From Tetranychus cinnabarinus (taxonomy: Eukaryota > Arthropoda > Arachnida > Trombidiformes > Tetranychidae), in NCBI GenBank assembly GCA_022266195.1, contig WHVY01000003.1:6820001-6884000 (forward strand): 64,000 nucleotides of DNA, in the 5' to 3' direction. Below the pieces are notes generated by a model. It did no database searches, was not told the origin of the DNA, and saw only the letters and a list, made by a program, of their open reading frames with translations. Positions 26,687 to 38,228 of the stretch are shown here, in pieces (the first letter of the stretch is position 1; each line of letters opens with the position of its first letter). Position numbers and translations under genes: made by a program.

Positions 26687-27961
26687 ATGCCCAAAGTATT
26701 TTTAATACGTAAAAGACTGAATCTCAGGCAGTCTAACCAACAGTCTAATCAGCAGTCACAGTGGCGTCCAGTTACTCCACCACCAAGTCCTGAGGACGAT
26801 CAACCACCACCTTCAGTGTCCTCATCGTACACATCTTCCGATGGTATCTTGACAAGATCACCGACTCCTTCAGAGCTTGAATATGCCAAATCTGATCCTA
26901 CTTCAGTGTTTTATGTGAGACCACCTTCAGTGTACTCCACCTCAAACGATGGTTACATGACTAGTTCATCAACTACATCTGATGACTTTGGATGTCAGAG
27001 TATTCCTTTGGACCTTAAAATGGATTCAAAACCTGTGTACCAAACTATGTTGAGAGACCTTAAGATTGCATCTGAACCCAAAGTAACAGTGACTGAGGAA
27101 ATGTATCAACAGTCCGTTGCAACTGCTCGTAATGATAAAGATAATGATGGAATCGCGGCTACTTTCGCTCCAACCTTCGAGTCTTTAGCAGAAAAACTGA
27201 GTAAGTTATAATTTCTTATGCGTTTCATAAGTTTTTCATCCAAAAATCAAACTAAATATTTTATTTTTTCTCAACAGGAATTCCTCTTCACATGTTTCGT
27301 TCAATTGATTTTGTTAATGGAGGCCATGGAATCAAGAACCCAATACTTTCTAATGCAAATGCTAAGCCAGTTATTCAACCAAGTTTGGATGATCCAATGA
27401 AATGTCCAATATGTGAAAAACGCTTCACTTTAACTCGTTTACTTAATCGCCACCTTAAATGTCATTCAGACATAAAACGCTATTTATGCACATTTTGTGG
27501 TAAAGGCTTTAATGACACTTTTGATCTCAAAAGACATACCAGAACTCATACAGGTTAGTAATTTTCTGGTATTTTATTTACAATAATCAATGAAATTTGG
27601 GTAAAGCCAACAATTATTGCAGTTAATCTTGATTTTTGCTAATTATTTCTTTCTTTTTTCTCTAATTTCTCACATAATAGGTGTTCGTCCATACAAATGT
27701 AATCATTGTGATAAATCATTTACTCAAAGATGCTCTCTCGAATCTCATACTCTTAAAGTCCATGGTATTTCGCACACATATGCATACAAGGAAAGGAGGA
27801 CAAAAATATACGTTTGCGAGGAGTGTGGAAACACTACCGACCAACCGGAATCACATTATCTCCATCTTAAACAGAATCATCCTTATTCGCCTGCTTTGGC
27901 AAAATTTTACGACAAAAGACATTTCAAGTTCAATGATACCAATTTTCCCTTTGCTGAATGA
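26687..27961 (+). CDS. ovo: Ovo-like zinc-finger factor, copy B
   Basis: The exons are 26687-27200, 27278-27553 and 27681-27961, with phase-1 GT-AG introns as in copy A. The product is 356 residues. The ATG at 26687 aligns with the MPKVFLIRKRLN start of copy A; the in-frame TTG two codons upstream is not needed. The N-terminal SNAG-like motif and WRPVTPPPSPED are kept. The Ser-rich region is replaced by a shorter one carrying SDPTSVFYV, a motif otherwise seen only in the SNAG-less copies (DPSSVFYV), and PLDLK. Four intact Ovo fingers follow, with an FPFAE C-terminus. The intact frame, conserved splice sites and full finger set argue for a functional gene. It looks like a link between the two classes. 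Confidence 0.88.
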
Positions 27962-28450
27962 AAATATCAGTTCCTCGACCAATTTCATTGTTATCAGTCT
28001 CATCATTTGCATCAACTACAATTTTTTTTAATTTTATTGATATTTTTTGGGTGTTATCACCATTTTTCTATCTTTTTTCTCACAATCTCTTTACATCTCG
28101 ATTGGCTTGAAATCCACCGCTAATGACAACGATTCTGAGTAATCTGTTTAATAATTATAAGCAAGCTATTGATTTTGCTTTTAAAACAGGAAATCTTTTC
28201 ATTATCATTCAATTGTTTTTTAATTAATCAAAATCTCTTGCGTAATTTTTTCAAACTATCATGTTAATTGTGTGAACAGATGTTCAATGCAAAATTTTCA
28301 TTACACTTTTTGATGGCAATCGATCTTATTGGATTTGAACAATCAAACAAATTAAAAACTGATCTGTTAATTGTCATTTCACTTTTATTTATGTTCTTCG
28401 AACAATCAGCCATGAGGTTGACTAGATGTTTTCAAGATTCGCTATAGCCA
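27962..28450 (+). other. 3' flank of ovo copy B
   Basis: This is homologous to the 3' flank of copy A, with shared gttatcagtctcatcatttg and gattctgagtaatctgttta segments, but with small deletions. I see no coding potential. It continues into a decayed ovo-promoter/MED23 relic. Confidence 0.5.
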
Positions 28451-28752
28451 TCGTTAGCAATTTTGAGCCCTAGTGTTGGTACCATTAGTACTGTACAGGT
28501 TAATATAGAGGTAGAAGGAAGACAAGAAAGAGACATAGAATTAATCATTCTCGCCAAGGAATTTGGTTCATTGGTTCGACAAATCTTTGTAAACAAGCTT
28601 GAAGCCAATCAGAGCATTATCTTTAGAACATTGCTTTTCATTCATCTCAATGCATGCTAAACTGAACTGAAAATCAGAATCAGATTCTGAGGAATTGAAT
28701 AAAGTGTTGATTTTAACATTAGCCAGAACCATAAATGTAACTCGAACCGAAA
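28451..28752 (+). pseudogene. Relic of ovo upstream block plus MED23 scrap
   Basis: Sequence around 28486-28600 is a degenerate copy of the U2 element (the attctcgccaaggaatttgg segment against attctcgccagagaaagtgg in U2). At about 28680-28750 the plus strand reads as a decayed version of the MED23 segment SEELNKVLILTLARAIHVTG. Comparable relics occur after C, F, H and I. No intact frame remains. Confidence 0.55.
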
Positions 28753-30060
28753 TTCCTCACTATTGCCAGTCTATCTAGCTTTTGATGAAATTAAGAAAAA
28801 GTCTGACAAATGGATGCATTGGGTAAGCAGTATTAAAATCTTTCTTGAAAATAGATTTTAAATTTTCTCATGATTTATTCATATTTTCAGAAACTCGCTG
28901 ATTTATTTTCGGCTTTTGTGGAAAGCTTCCGTCCTGTTGCTCAGATGGTTTCAATCATTAATCGTTCCAAGCTTTTACCAATTGTTGGATATTCCTCAAC
29001 CTTAAACCAATCTTGGCAATTGAATGCAGCCACAGCCGCATTTGACCTCAAAGGCCTTTTACCTTATAACAACGAGCTTACAAGACCTCAGATAGGCTTG
29101 TTGCGATATGTCTTGGAACAGCCTTATTCTCGTGAAATGATTTACTTTATGATGAGTCTGACCAATAAAGCTAAATCCCGATGTCCTATTCTTGAAGAAC
29201 AATTGGTTGCATTGATTGTATTGACAATGTGGATGCTTCTTCAATATATTTCTGGTTCCATTCAGAAGACTCCTCTAACAGATTTCTTACCATTCTTCAA
29301 ACTTCATGATCTACTCTACCCTGAAAAGGATCCTCTTCCTGTTCCCGATATAACTAAACCTATCTGCACTCATACTTTCGCGATCAGTTCCATTTGGATT
29401 CATTTGTTAAAGAAAGCAGAAAATGAACCTCAAAAGATGATAAGGCCGATTCCAAATTGTCTCAGGCTTCATGTTGAATTTCTTCACCAAACTTTTATGA
29501 GCAGTGATCTACCCGCCAGTTTAACGGTTGATTCTAAAATTCCTCTTATTTGTGATGCTTATTCTACCAATAGTGATTATTACAACCGAATTTTAACGAT
29601 TTTATGTGACACGATTAAATACAATATCAGAACACAATCTGGGGAACTCTTAATACTCTCTTTGAAATGTTCATCCATCGTTTACACCACATACCTGCTC
29701 CTTATCGAGTTCAATTCTTGAACCAACTGCATTATTTAACTAATTCACCTCATAGTAATCAAATTCAACTGCATTCATGTATGGAAAGTACAGCTTTAAA
29801 ACTAATCACAGGATTCACTTCAGAACAAGTATTGCTCATCACTCAACTCAACCGATATCAAAATGAACCAAAAATAAGGATCTCTCATGACTCCGAGGAA
29901 CTGAATAAAGTGTTGATTCTAACATTAGCAAGAGCCATTCATGTAACTGGCTTTGATACTTTGATGAAAAGTGCAAAGAGTTGTCCAACATCATGAATAG
30001 CACTCCTTTGTCCTTTTCCGTTACCCATTGCACTGAGTTACGTTGACGGCAGATTCTTAT
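28753..30060 (+). pseudogene. MED23 pseudogene, plus strand (P1)
   Basis: This carries MED23 sequence on the plus strand, opposite to the intact gene at 60225-63983. It starts with part of an N-terminal exon (LPVYLAFDEIKKKSDKWMHW), then an intron with a gtaagc donor at 28830 and a ttttcag acceptor. A long frame runs from about 28891 to 29660. Relative to the intact copy it lacks the segment between LVALIVL and MWMLLQYISGS, and the segment between ILCDTIKYN and IRTQSWG. It then shifts frame at the Trp-Gly-Thr codons; the reading continues in another frame at 29667-29996 and breaks again. The end (about 30025) jumps to a last-exon scrap, CTELR. It cannot make full-length MED23. Confidence 0.85.
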
Positions 30061-30592
30061 ATTCAAACGTTCGATACCAACTTGAATGAATGGTCAAGAA
30101 GTTTCGTTACCTGGAATCAATCGTGAGACAGTGAAGATAAGACTTAAAGACTCCTTGGCCAATTTAAACCGACTCATTTTTTGATATTGCCATAGAATTG
30201 CATTGGATTTTAATAATAAACAAATTTCAAGCTGACACTTTAATTGTAATTCTCCCTTTTATCTCTATTCCTTAAAAAACCATGAGGTTAACAACAACTT
30301 GTTTTCAACAAGTTTGAAAAATCACTATAGCTACCATTAGTAATCCTGGTTTTGTATCCAAGGTAATAGAGAGTTAAAAGAGCTAGAAAGCGGGAGAATG
30401 AAAACAAGAAAGAGAAAGAGACAGAGAAGTAGTTGTTCTCGCTAGCAAGAAAGTGGTTCATTGAGTTGCCTCAAAACTTTTGACTATTATTCATCTCCGC
30501 ATCAAGACCGTTACTTTGTATTTTACCACTGTGAATAAACTCTGCCAACTCTATACAACCAAAAACAAATTTTAATTTCGTGCTACATCACA
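30061..30592 (+). promoter_or_regulatory. Upstream region of ovo copy C
   Basis: A diverged U2-type block with a purine-rich GA stretch (about 30365-30435) and a gttctcgctagcaagaaagtgg variant of the conserved element. ACCGTTAC at 30507-30514, an Ovo/OVOL core, lies 86 bp before the start codon. A nearly identical arrangement precedes copy K, indicating that C and K are sister copies. Confidence 0.55.
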
Positions 30593-32411
30593 ATGCCAAG
30601 GTCATTTTTAATACGTAAAAGAATGAATCTCAGGCAGTCTAACCAGCCGTCTAACCAACAGTCTAACCAACAAGCTAACCAACAGTCTAATCAGCAGCCT
30701 AAGCAGCAATCACAGTGGCGTCCAGTTACTCCACCACCAAGTCCTGAGGATGCAAAACCATCACCATCAATGTCAACATCGTACACCTGCTCCAGTTCAT
30801 CGAATACTTCATCATCATCTGATCTCAGTGAACACCAGAGTGTTGTGTTGAACCTTAAAGTGGATTCCAAACCTGTACACCATGCAGCCAAAAAGATTAA
30901 GTCTGAACCTAAAGTTGTTGTTACTGAGGAAATGTACCAGCAGTCCGTTGAAACTGCTCGCAATAGTAAAGATGGTAGTAATGATGGGATCCCAGCTACC
31001 TTTGCTCCAAGCTTCAGGTCTCTAGCACAAAAGCTGAGTAAGTAAAACATGATTTCTTGGGCATTTATTGTTGTAACAACCAAACTAAATATTTTGTTTT
31101 TCTCAACAGAAATTCCTCTTCACATGTTTAGTTCTGTCGATTTTGTTAATGGCGGCCATGGAATAAAGAATCCAGTACTGGCTGCTCAGCCAGTTATTCA
31201 GCCAAATTTGGATGATCCGATGAAATGTCCAGTCTGTGATAAACAATTCAATTTGTCTCGTTTGCTTAATCGTCACCTTAAATGCCATTCAGACGTGAAA
31301 CGATTTTTATGTACATTTTGTGGCAAAGGCTTTAATGATACCTTTGATCTTAAAAGGCACACCAGAACTCATACAGGTTAGTTATTTTTTAAAATTTTAT
31401 TTACACTGATCTGTTTCAATGAAATTTGGGTAAAAAATTTGCAACAAGTTTTTACCAGATTGGAAAGTTTTAATGAAAGAAGCGAAAGTCGCCGTTAATT
31501 AGTCACTGGTCTTGTTAAACCAGTAAATATTTCAAGAGAAAGGGAAACGTATTTATCTATAGGAATCTTAGAGGTAAAAGTGAAAATCCTTTCAAGATGG
31601 TCAACTCTTTCCTTAACTAAGGCCAAAAACAGCTACAAATAAATGAAGGCAAGGAACAAGTGGAAAGGAGAAAAAGGATAAAGAAAGAATAAGCTGGCTT
31701 AAAGGAAAGAGACCAGTTTTACTGTCCATTTCTTTTATTACCCTTAGCCGTTATTTTGCTTGACCATTTTCTCTTCCTTCTCTATCCACCTCCTACTCTT
31801 CCACCTTTTCAACTTTCACTTGAAATCTTTAGACTTTTTCCCCCAATTTTACTTTGTTTTCAACGTTTGGGCTAAAATCTTTTTCTTTGAAAACTCAATT
31901 TCCCAAAGTTGTTTTGCGCTCTTTTCCAAGGAAAATAAGATAAACTTTTTCTTGTTTCTTTTTTTTGCTTTCTTTAAACCCGAAAACTCTAACGAAAGAA
32001 AGAAAAGAAGTAAGAAATATAATTACCGGTCCAACCCATAAAAACTGTATCTTTGTAAATGTTAACGTTATTCCAGTAAATCTTGATTATTGCTAATTAT
32101 TTCTTTTTTCTCTAATTTCTCACATAATAGGTGTTCGTCCATACAAATGTAATCATTGTGATAAATCATTTACTCAAAGATGTTCCCTTGAATCTCATAC
32201 TCTTAAAGTCCATGGCATTTCGCACACATATGCTTACAAGGAAAGGAGGACAAAAATATACGTTTGCGAGGCGTGTGGAAACACTACCGATAAACCGGAA
32301 TCACATTATCTCCATCTTAAACAGAATCATCCTGATTCTCCTGCATTGGCAAAATTTTATGACAAAAGACATTTCAAATTTAACGATACCAATTTTCCCT
32401 TTGCTGAATGA
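30593..32411 (+). CDS. ovo: Ovo-like zinc-finger factor, copy C
   Basis: The exons are 30593-31037, 31110-31376 and 32131-32411, all in frame, giving 330 residues. The product opens with MPRSFLIRKRMN (SNAG-like), has a short Gln/Asn/Ser repeat tract (about residues 14-38), WRPVTPPPSPED, a short Ser-rich stretch and LNLKVDSKP. It then has the NGGHGIKNP block and four fingers; finger 1 reads CPVCDKQFNLSRLLNRH. The third exon stays open to the FPFAE end. Intron 2 is unusually long (754 bp) compared with 124-150 bp in the other three-exon copies, because of an insert at about 31436-32068. Copy K is its close paralogue. Confidence 0.88.
31436..32068. other. Insert in intron 2 of ovo copy C
   Basis: On either side the intron matches other copies: upstream up to aaatttgggtaaa as in B, and downstream from ttattccagtaaatcttg. 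The roughly 630 bp between has no counterpart in the paralogues. It has no clear terminal inverted repeats or target duplication by eye and contains only a short low-complexity frame (31760-32041, Phe/Lys-rich). Its texture (pyrimidine runs, ggtaaa words, CCGTTA at about 31492 and 31748) resembles the 1-23 kb upstream DNA rather than the array. Confidence 0.5.
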
Positions 32412-33420
32412 AAATATCTCAATTGCTCGATCAATTCCATTGTTATCAGTCTCATCATTTGCATCAACCACAATTTTTTTAATTTATTGACATTTTTTTG
32501 GGTGTTATCACCATTTTTGCTGCATTTTTTTACAACCTCCTTACATCTCAATTTTTTTGAAAAAAGAAAAAATTCACCGCTGATGACTACGATTCTGAGT
32601 AATCTGTTTAAAAAATTATAAGCAATCTATTGATTTTGGCTTAAAAACTGGAAACTCTATGTAAAACAATCATTAAGCTAATCTTTTCATCAATCCATTC
32701 ATCTCCTCATTGACTTTTTTGAATTTTCATGTTAATTGTAAGAACATATGTTCAATGCAAAAATATGTAAATCAATTTTTGATATGGCAATCGATTATGT
32801 TGCATTTGAACAATCGTAAAAATTAAAACCTGTTCTGTTAATTGTAATTCTCACTTTTATTTCTAATTTTGAATGACCAATCATAAAGTTGACTAAAAGC
32901 TTTGAGGATTCGCTATACCCATCGTTAGTAATTTCGAGCCCTTGTGATGGTGCAATTATCGCTAATCAACCAAACGATACTAAAAACCAGGATCCCTCAA
33001 AGCTTCGAGGAATTGAATTAAGTGTTGATTTAACATCAGCCAGAGTTATTCAATATTATTTGTATTGACTTTTGATTTTCTCCAGATTCTGATATCTTAA
33101 TAAAGTGATGCACAAATCGTATTACTTTAGCTATTACCAGTGGCTGCCGATGTCGTCGCTAATAATTTGATTGATTTGTTGTTGTACGAAACCATTCCGA
33201 GAGATACTAATGAGTTCTGAAAAAATACTATTGGTATTTTATTAACGGCTTTACCAGAAGTAATCAGGGTTTATTTTCAACTATCCATCTGACAAATGAC
33301 ACCGATTCCTCAGTTTCCTCGTGAACTTTTTCAAAACATTTATTAAACCAATTTCTTTTCATTGTCAATATTGTTGGTCATATTAAAAGAAGGGCAACTT
33401 AAACATTCTCCTGCAATTTC
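32412..33420 (+). pseudogene. 3' flank of copy C followed by decayed MED23 relic (plus strand)
   Basis: After the 3' UTR homologous to A and B, a plus-strand MED23 relic is recognisable at about 32960-33050 (decayed RISHDSEELNKVLI region) and 33120-33420. The latter includes PVAADVVANNLIDL, then IPRDTNEF, LLTALPE and TPIPQFPREL, broken by stops and indels. Similar relics follow F, H and I, so this old fragment was copied along with the ovo genes. Confidence 0.7.
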
Positions 33421-34294
33421 ACATTCAAATTATTTTGTATTGTACTTCTTGATTCATGAGCCACATGGGTAGACACATACAAATACATGATAGAAACTCT
33501 CAGTATCATAAGCTGAATACAAATTTAAAGTTTTGCTCGCTTTTACTCTTGGATTTGACTAATTTTAGTGTCATTAAATGTCCAAAGTTATAAAGCAAAG
33601 AAAAAGAATCAAATAAGAATCAATTTCATTTAATTTCCCTATTTAGTTTCATTGAAATCAACTCCATTTTCCAAATAATAAGAAATAGTTTTTTTTACTT
33701 TCATTAGCCAACAAACCAAACTTCGTTTTAAAACGAATGGAAAGGTCAGTATATTTACATTTATTTATTTTATTATCAAAAATTATTGCACATTATGGAT
33801 GAGGTTATAAATATTTTAATCCTTTGTAAACAACTTGGATTAGTGGTCAAGAGTTTTCATCACCTCAGGCTAACGGTGACACAGTGAAGATAAAATACTT
33901 AAAAAACTGACCAAATATGAAACCTTTGGTTAACACAGACGCGTGTTAAAAGAATCTCATTATTCAATCTAACTTCGAGTATAGGAAAATTGAACTTCAT
34001 GAGCATTTATTCCAGTCAACTAGATTTTAAAATAATTTTATATTTACATTGGTTAATTTAACGTTGGAATAGCACTGGATATTATTGATAAGATTCTTAA
34101 TTTTTTAAACATTTTCTTCGGATTAGTGATCTAGTTGTTTCAATACCTGGGGTCATTCGAGAGTAGATACAAAATAAACGGTTTAAAGTATTCATGGGAG
34201 ATGCGAATGGGCGACTATAAAATGGCTAAAAAAGTCAAAGAACCAACCATAAAAAATTTATCATCCTAGTGTGTTTGTTCAAATTCAATTCAAC
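33421..34294 (+). promoter_or_regulatory. Upstream block V and TATA promoter of ovo-like copy D
   Basis: A conserved block present before D, F, H, I and J. Its distal part (about 33830-33960) contains taacggt at 33871-33877, the reverse of the Ovo/OVOL core ACCGTTA, and an acgcgtgttaaaag element. Its proximal part has ggattagtgatctag, a gtttcaatacctggggtca element and TATAAAA at 34216-34222, 79 bp before the start codon. The rest (33421-33830) is AT-rich without recognisable genes. Confidence 0.65.
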
Positions 34295-35612
34295 ATGTCC
34301 AGTGTATTCAAAGCATCTCATCTAGAAAACCTCTACTTGTTAGCAGAGGTTAGCGTTCGCAGACTCGCTGAAGAGCGCGAGCTTGCCAAGTGTGATCCAT
34401 CCTCTGTGTTTTATGTGCCTCAAAAATCAACCTCTTCTTATCAAAAGTGCAATTCAAGTGACCATTTGATGGATTTCTCATTCTCACCATATAAATCTGA
34501 ATCTGATGACGATCAGTATCAGAGTGCACCTCTCAACCTAAAAATATCTGCAGAACCAATGCAGGAAGATGTGGTTCAAGAGCCCGAACCTGAGCCAGAG
34601 CTCGACTCAGAATCAGAGTCAGAACCTGAACCTGAACGACCGGTCACCATAACAGATCTTGAGTCAGAATCAGAGTCTGAATCTGAATCTGAACGACCAC
34701 TTACCATAACTGATGAAATGTACGAGCAGGCCGTTGCAACTGCTCGTAATGATGGATATGATGAAGGACGAGCAAGTTTCGCACCTGACTTGGAGTCTCT
34801 TGCTAAAAAACTAAGTAAGTTTATTCAACAATCAGTTGAAGTCAGTGATTTATTTTGCATCTCATTACTTTTGTATCTAACAATCAAACTAAATATTTTA
34901 TCTTTACTCAACAGAAATTCCTCTTCGAGTGTTCCGATCGATTGAATTTGTTAATGGAGGCCATGGAATCAAGAATCCAATCCTTTCACATGGAAAGCTT
35001 AAACCAGCTATACAGCCAAGTTTGGATGACCCCTTGAAGTGCCCAGTGTGTTCGCAACGCTTCGCCAAACCTCGATGTCTTAAGCGTCATCTTAAAAATC
35101 ATTCAGACGTAAAAGAATATTTGTGTACATTTTGTGGAAAAGGCTTTAATGACACCTTTGATCTCAAAAAACATACCAGAACTCATACAGGTAAGTTTAT
35201 TTCAATGAAATTTCAACTTTTAACCATTTCAATGAATTTTTGTTGAAAATTATGAACAATTATTCCAGTTAATCTTGATTATTGCTAATTATTTCTTTTT
35301 TCTCTTTTTTCTCTAATTTCTGCCATAATAGGTGTTCGCCCATACAAATGTGACCATTGTGAAAAATCATTTGCTCAACGATGTTCCCTCGAATCTCATA
35401 CTTTTAAAATCCACGGTATTTCGCATTCTTATGCATACAGAGAAAGGAGGACAAAATTGTACGTTTGCGAGGCGTGTGGAAACACTACCAATAAACCAGA
35501 AACACATTATCTGCATCTTAAAAATAATCATCCGGATTCTCCCGCTTTGGCTAAAGTCAACGACAGACGATTTTTCAAGTTTGATGATCCTGATTTCCCC
35601 TTTGCTGAATGA
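34295..35612 (+). CDS. ovo: SNAG-less Ovo-like zinc-finger factor, copy D
   Basis: The exons are 34295-34814, 34915-35190 and 35332-35612, with phase-1 introns like the other copies; 358 residues. The ATG at 34295 is chosen because it aligns with copy J and lies 79 bp after a TATA box. There is no MPK-FLI SNAG-like motif. The protein instead begins MSSVFKASHLENLYLLAEVS, with a probable helix (RRLAEERELAK) and DPSSVFYV. An acidic Glu/Pro and Glu/Ser repeat (about residues 98-135) follows PLNLK. The four Ovo fingers are intact, but finger 1 is altered (CPVCSQRFAKPRCLKRHLKNH) and KRYLC becomes KEYLC before finger 2. AATAAA lies at 35696-35701. Confidence 0.88.
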
Positions 35613-35695
35613 AAATATCAATTCCTTACCCAATTTACACCAACTTATTTTTTTGATTGTGCCATATATTGCCATTGTATTATATTGGTTTGAAT

Positions 35696-35701
35696 AATAA
35701 A
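35696..35701 (+). terminator. Polyadenylation signal of copy D
   Basis: AATAAA in the context gaataataaacaaatttcaa, 84 bp after the stop codon. The same context follows F, H, I and J, supporting a shared 3' end. Confidence 0.6.
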
Positions 35702-35779
35702 CAAATTTCAAGCTGACACGCTTATTGTCATTCTCACTTTCATTCTATTCCCTAAACAACCATGAGGTTGAAAATCACC

Positions 35780-37927
35780 TTTATTAATCTGATTTTGAGA
35801 GGTTACTATTACATTTATTCATGAATTTCTAATTCAGAAAGAAGATAGAATACAAAATGATACATAATTTTATAATTACATGTTTCGGAAAATTAGTAGA
35901 AGTGTTTTTATGATTGTTATATTGAGATGGGTAATAAAACGAAGTCGCTTTTGCAAAGCAGGCCTGAGATTACGAATTTTTCCTTCAACATCATTTCTGA
36001 TAGAGTCGCCAGTTATATGGTATTTCATATGGTATAAAAGGTCAGTTATTGTATCCATAAAACGTAACTCAGTGCAATTTTTATCAATAGTCTCGAGAAA
36101 AGAGTTAAACTCGATAGTAACTTCCATAGCTCTACGTGTTCGCTCAGCATAAGGTATGAACAATAATGTTTTGGGCTAATAATTCAAAATAAAATTGCGA
36201 CAGTTAGACTAGACTTAGAGTCTTTGGAGGAAAGGACAAACAATGTGAACAATGAAAAAAATTGTTCTTCAGTTTTAATAATTGGCTTGACTCGTTCACG
36301 AAGCAATTAAAGCTATTGAATAACTTGGTTGCATTTCTGACATAGATTTATGGCTATCAGAAAAGTTCATCATTTGAAATGGTTCAGGGTGAGGTGAATA
36401 AGTTAAAAGAGGACTTTCCATCATACTTATGATCCGATCATTGATAACAGACCAGTATGCTTCTGGTAAAGCTGTTAATACAACACCAATTGCATTGTTC
36501 CAGAACTCGCTAGTATTTCTTGGAATGTATTTGTGACCAACAACTACAAGATCAATCAAATTATTGGCAACGACATTAGCAGCCACCGGTAATGCCAAAT
36601 GTTCAATGCATGTAATATGAAGAGCATGAACACCAGCATTGGCAAATTCATTGAAACGCCAATCAACATGTGGAAATGGAGATTTACCTTGAAAAGTATC
36701 ATCTACTCTACTAATTAGTTTAAAATAATAGGATTCAGGATTCCAGGCTAAATCATCAACAGGACGCTTCATGTAATTCAAGTATGCATCGGTAACAGCC
36801 CAGTTCGCTGGTTTAATGTCTTTAAAAGCACCAATTATGATTGAAACAAGTTTACGTCGAAGTGTGGATCTTTCTCGCATTTTATGCTCATAATAGTGTA
36901 ATGTTTCATACATATAGGTTAATAAACGATCGTGAAATTTATGGAGGCAACCATATTTTTCTAGCAATGAGTCAATCAATGGACTTGGTGATCCTGGTGG
37001 CAGTTCAAGATAGCGATGAATGATCAAGTCAAGAACAGGTATAAAACGAAGACAAATATTGCTAAAATAAGTTGGCAGATATGAATGTTGCATATTTTGA
37101 CCGCTGATATCTGCGAGTCCTTCGAAATAAAATTTTTCTGGATATTTCTGTAAAAAAAGTAATTGAAAGATTAAAATTATTGATATGCGAATGAGAAATT
37201 TCAAGATGAATATCTTCTTTTAACATATCAGTGATGAAGACGAGTTCAGAAATATTTGAATGCATTTGTGGCAAGCCACATTTACGTATGTCAATGGATT
37301 TCAGAATTGAAAATACCTTAATTCATAGACAGTGAACTGAGATTTGCTTAAAAAGGAAGAAAATATTAAAATACGCTAAAAGATTAATAATAAACGATAT
37401 CTTACTCTGTGTAGAGCGTGATGCTTTTCGTGCCAATTTGAGCGCTTCCAGTGTTGAGCAATAACATTTGAATGATAAACAAAGAAACTTGGGCTTCATT
37501 ACCTTCGTAAGCTCTCAGAGTCTGTAAGAAAATCAAGTGTAGTAAAAACAAATTATTAATATATGAAACACTGCATGGTAAAAATTAAAATTTCAAAATA
37601 AAATAATTACCAGACATAAAAGTAATCTGTCCAAAGTTATGACATGACTCTTCCAAATTAAGTCATTCAATTTATCAATATATTTAGTAACATTCTGAGT
37701 CCCACAGAGATTTGTAAATTCATTAACGAGATAGTCCACCAAGATTTTTAAATGAGAAGATAAAGCTTTGGCTCCAATTCGGTCCAAAATTTTGTATGCT
37801 ATTGGATTGATTCGATCATTCTCAAGAATCATTTTCCATAAAAGACACAGAAATAACGGAGGAGTTCCTTGGATTGAAAAATGGGCGATTATATCGTTTT
37901 CATTGCTCATTGTTATCCACTTTCGGT
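35780..37927 (-). pseudogene. MED23 pseudogene, minus strand (P2)
   Basis: This corresponds to the C-terminal half of MED23 plus its 3' flank, in three exons as in the intact gene. On the minus strand they are about 37927-37609 (EYRKWITMSNENDIIAHFS... to LDRLLLCL), about 37530-37410, and 37150 down to 35876. Three defects are visible: about 54 bp missing in the middle exon; a deletion at about 36301 removing the segment between SIALI and the LRERVKP region, creating a stop; and an approximately 60-bp insert near 36150-36215. At 37927 the MED23 sequence stops in mid-exon and joins ovo upstream block U2 of copy E. The first frame therefore starts in unrelated sequence. Confidence 0.88.
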
Positions 37928-38228
37928 AAAACTCTTGGGCCAAAAAAAGAGCGATTGGATTGGTGGAACTAGAACTGGCCCAGGTAACATAGAGTGAGAA
38001 GAAATGGAAGATAAGAAAGAGAATCAAGAAAGATGAAGAGTGAGAGAGAGAGAGGTAAAAGAGTGAGAGGATGGGAGAAAATAGAGAGAGACAGAGAGAG
38101 TATCTATTCTCGCCAGAGAAAGTGGTTCACAAGTTTTTTGAATATTGGTTTGTGTGTATACTTGAAAAAAGTTAAGTTAATATTTAGTTCTGTCTCTTAA
38201 GACATAAAAAGTACTTGGTTGCCTAACA
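37928..38228 (+). promoter_or_regulatory. Upstream region of ovo copy E
   Basis: This matches the U2 block of copy A from the actcttgggccaaaaaaag point onward. It retains the GA-rich stretch and the ctattctcgccagagaaag element (about 38102-38120). The segment holding ACCGTTAC in copy A is missing here. Its left edge is a sharp junction with MED23 sequence. Confidence 0.6.

Noticed and set aside
30691..31083. Minus-strand frames opposite ovo copies C and K (also 57809-58225)
   Set aside because: Antisense shadow of the Ser-rich exon; conserved only because the sense strand is conserved.
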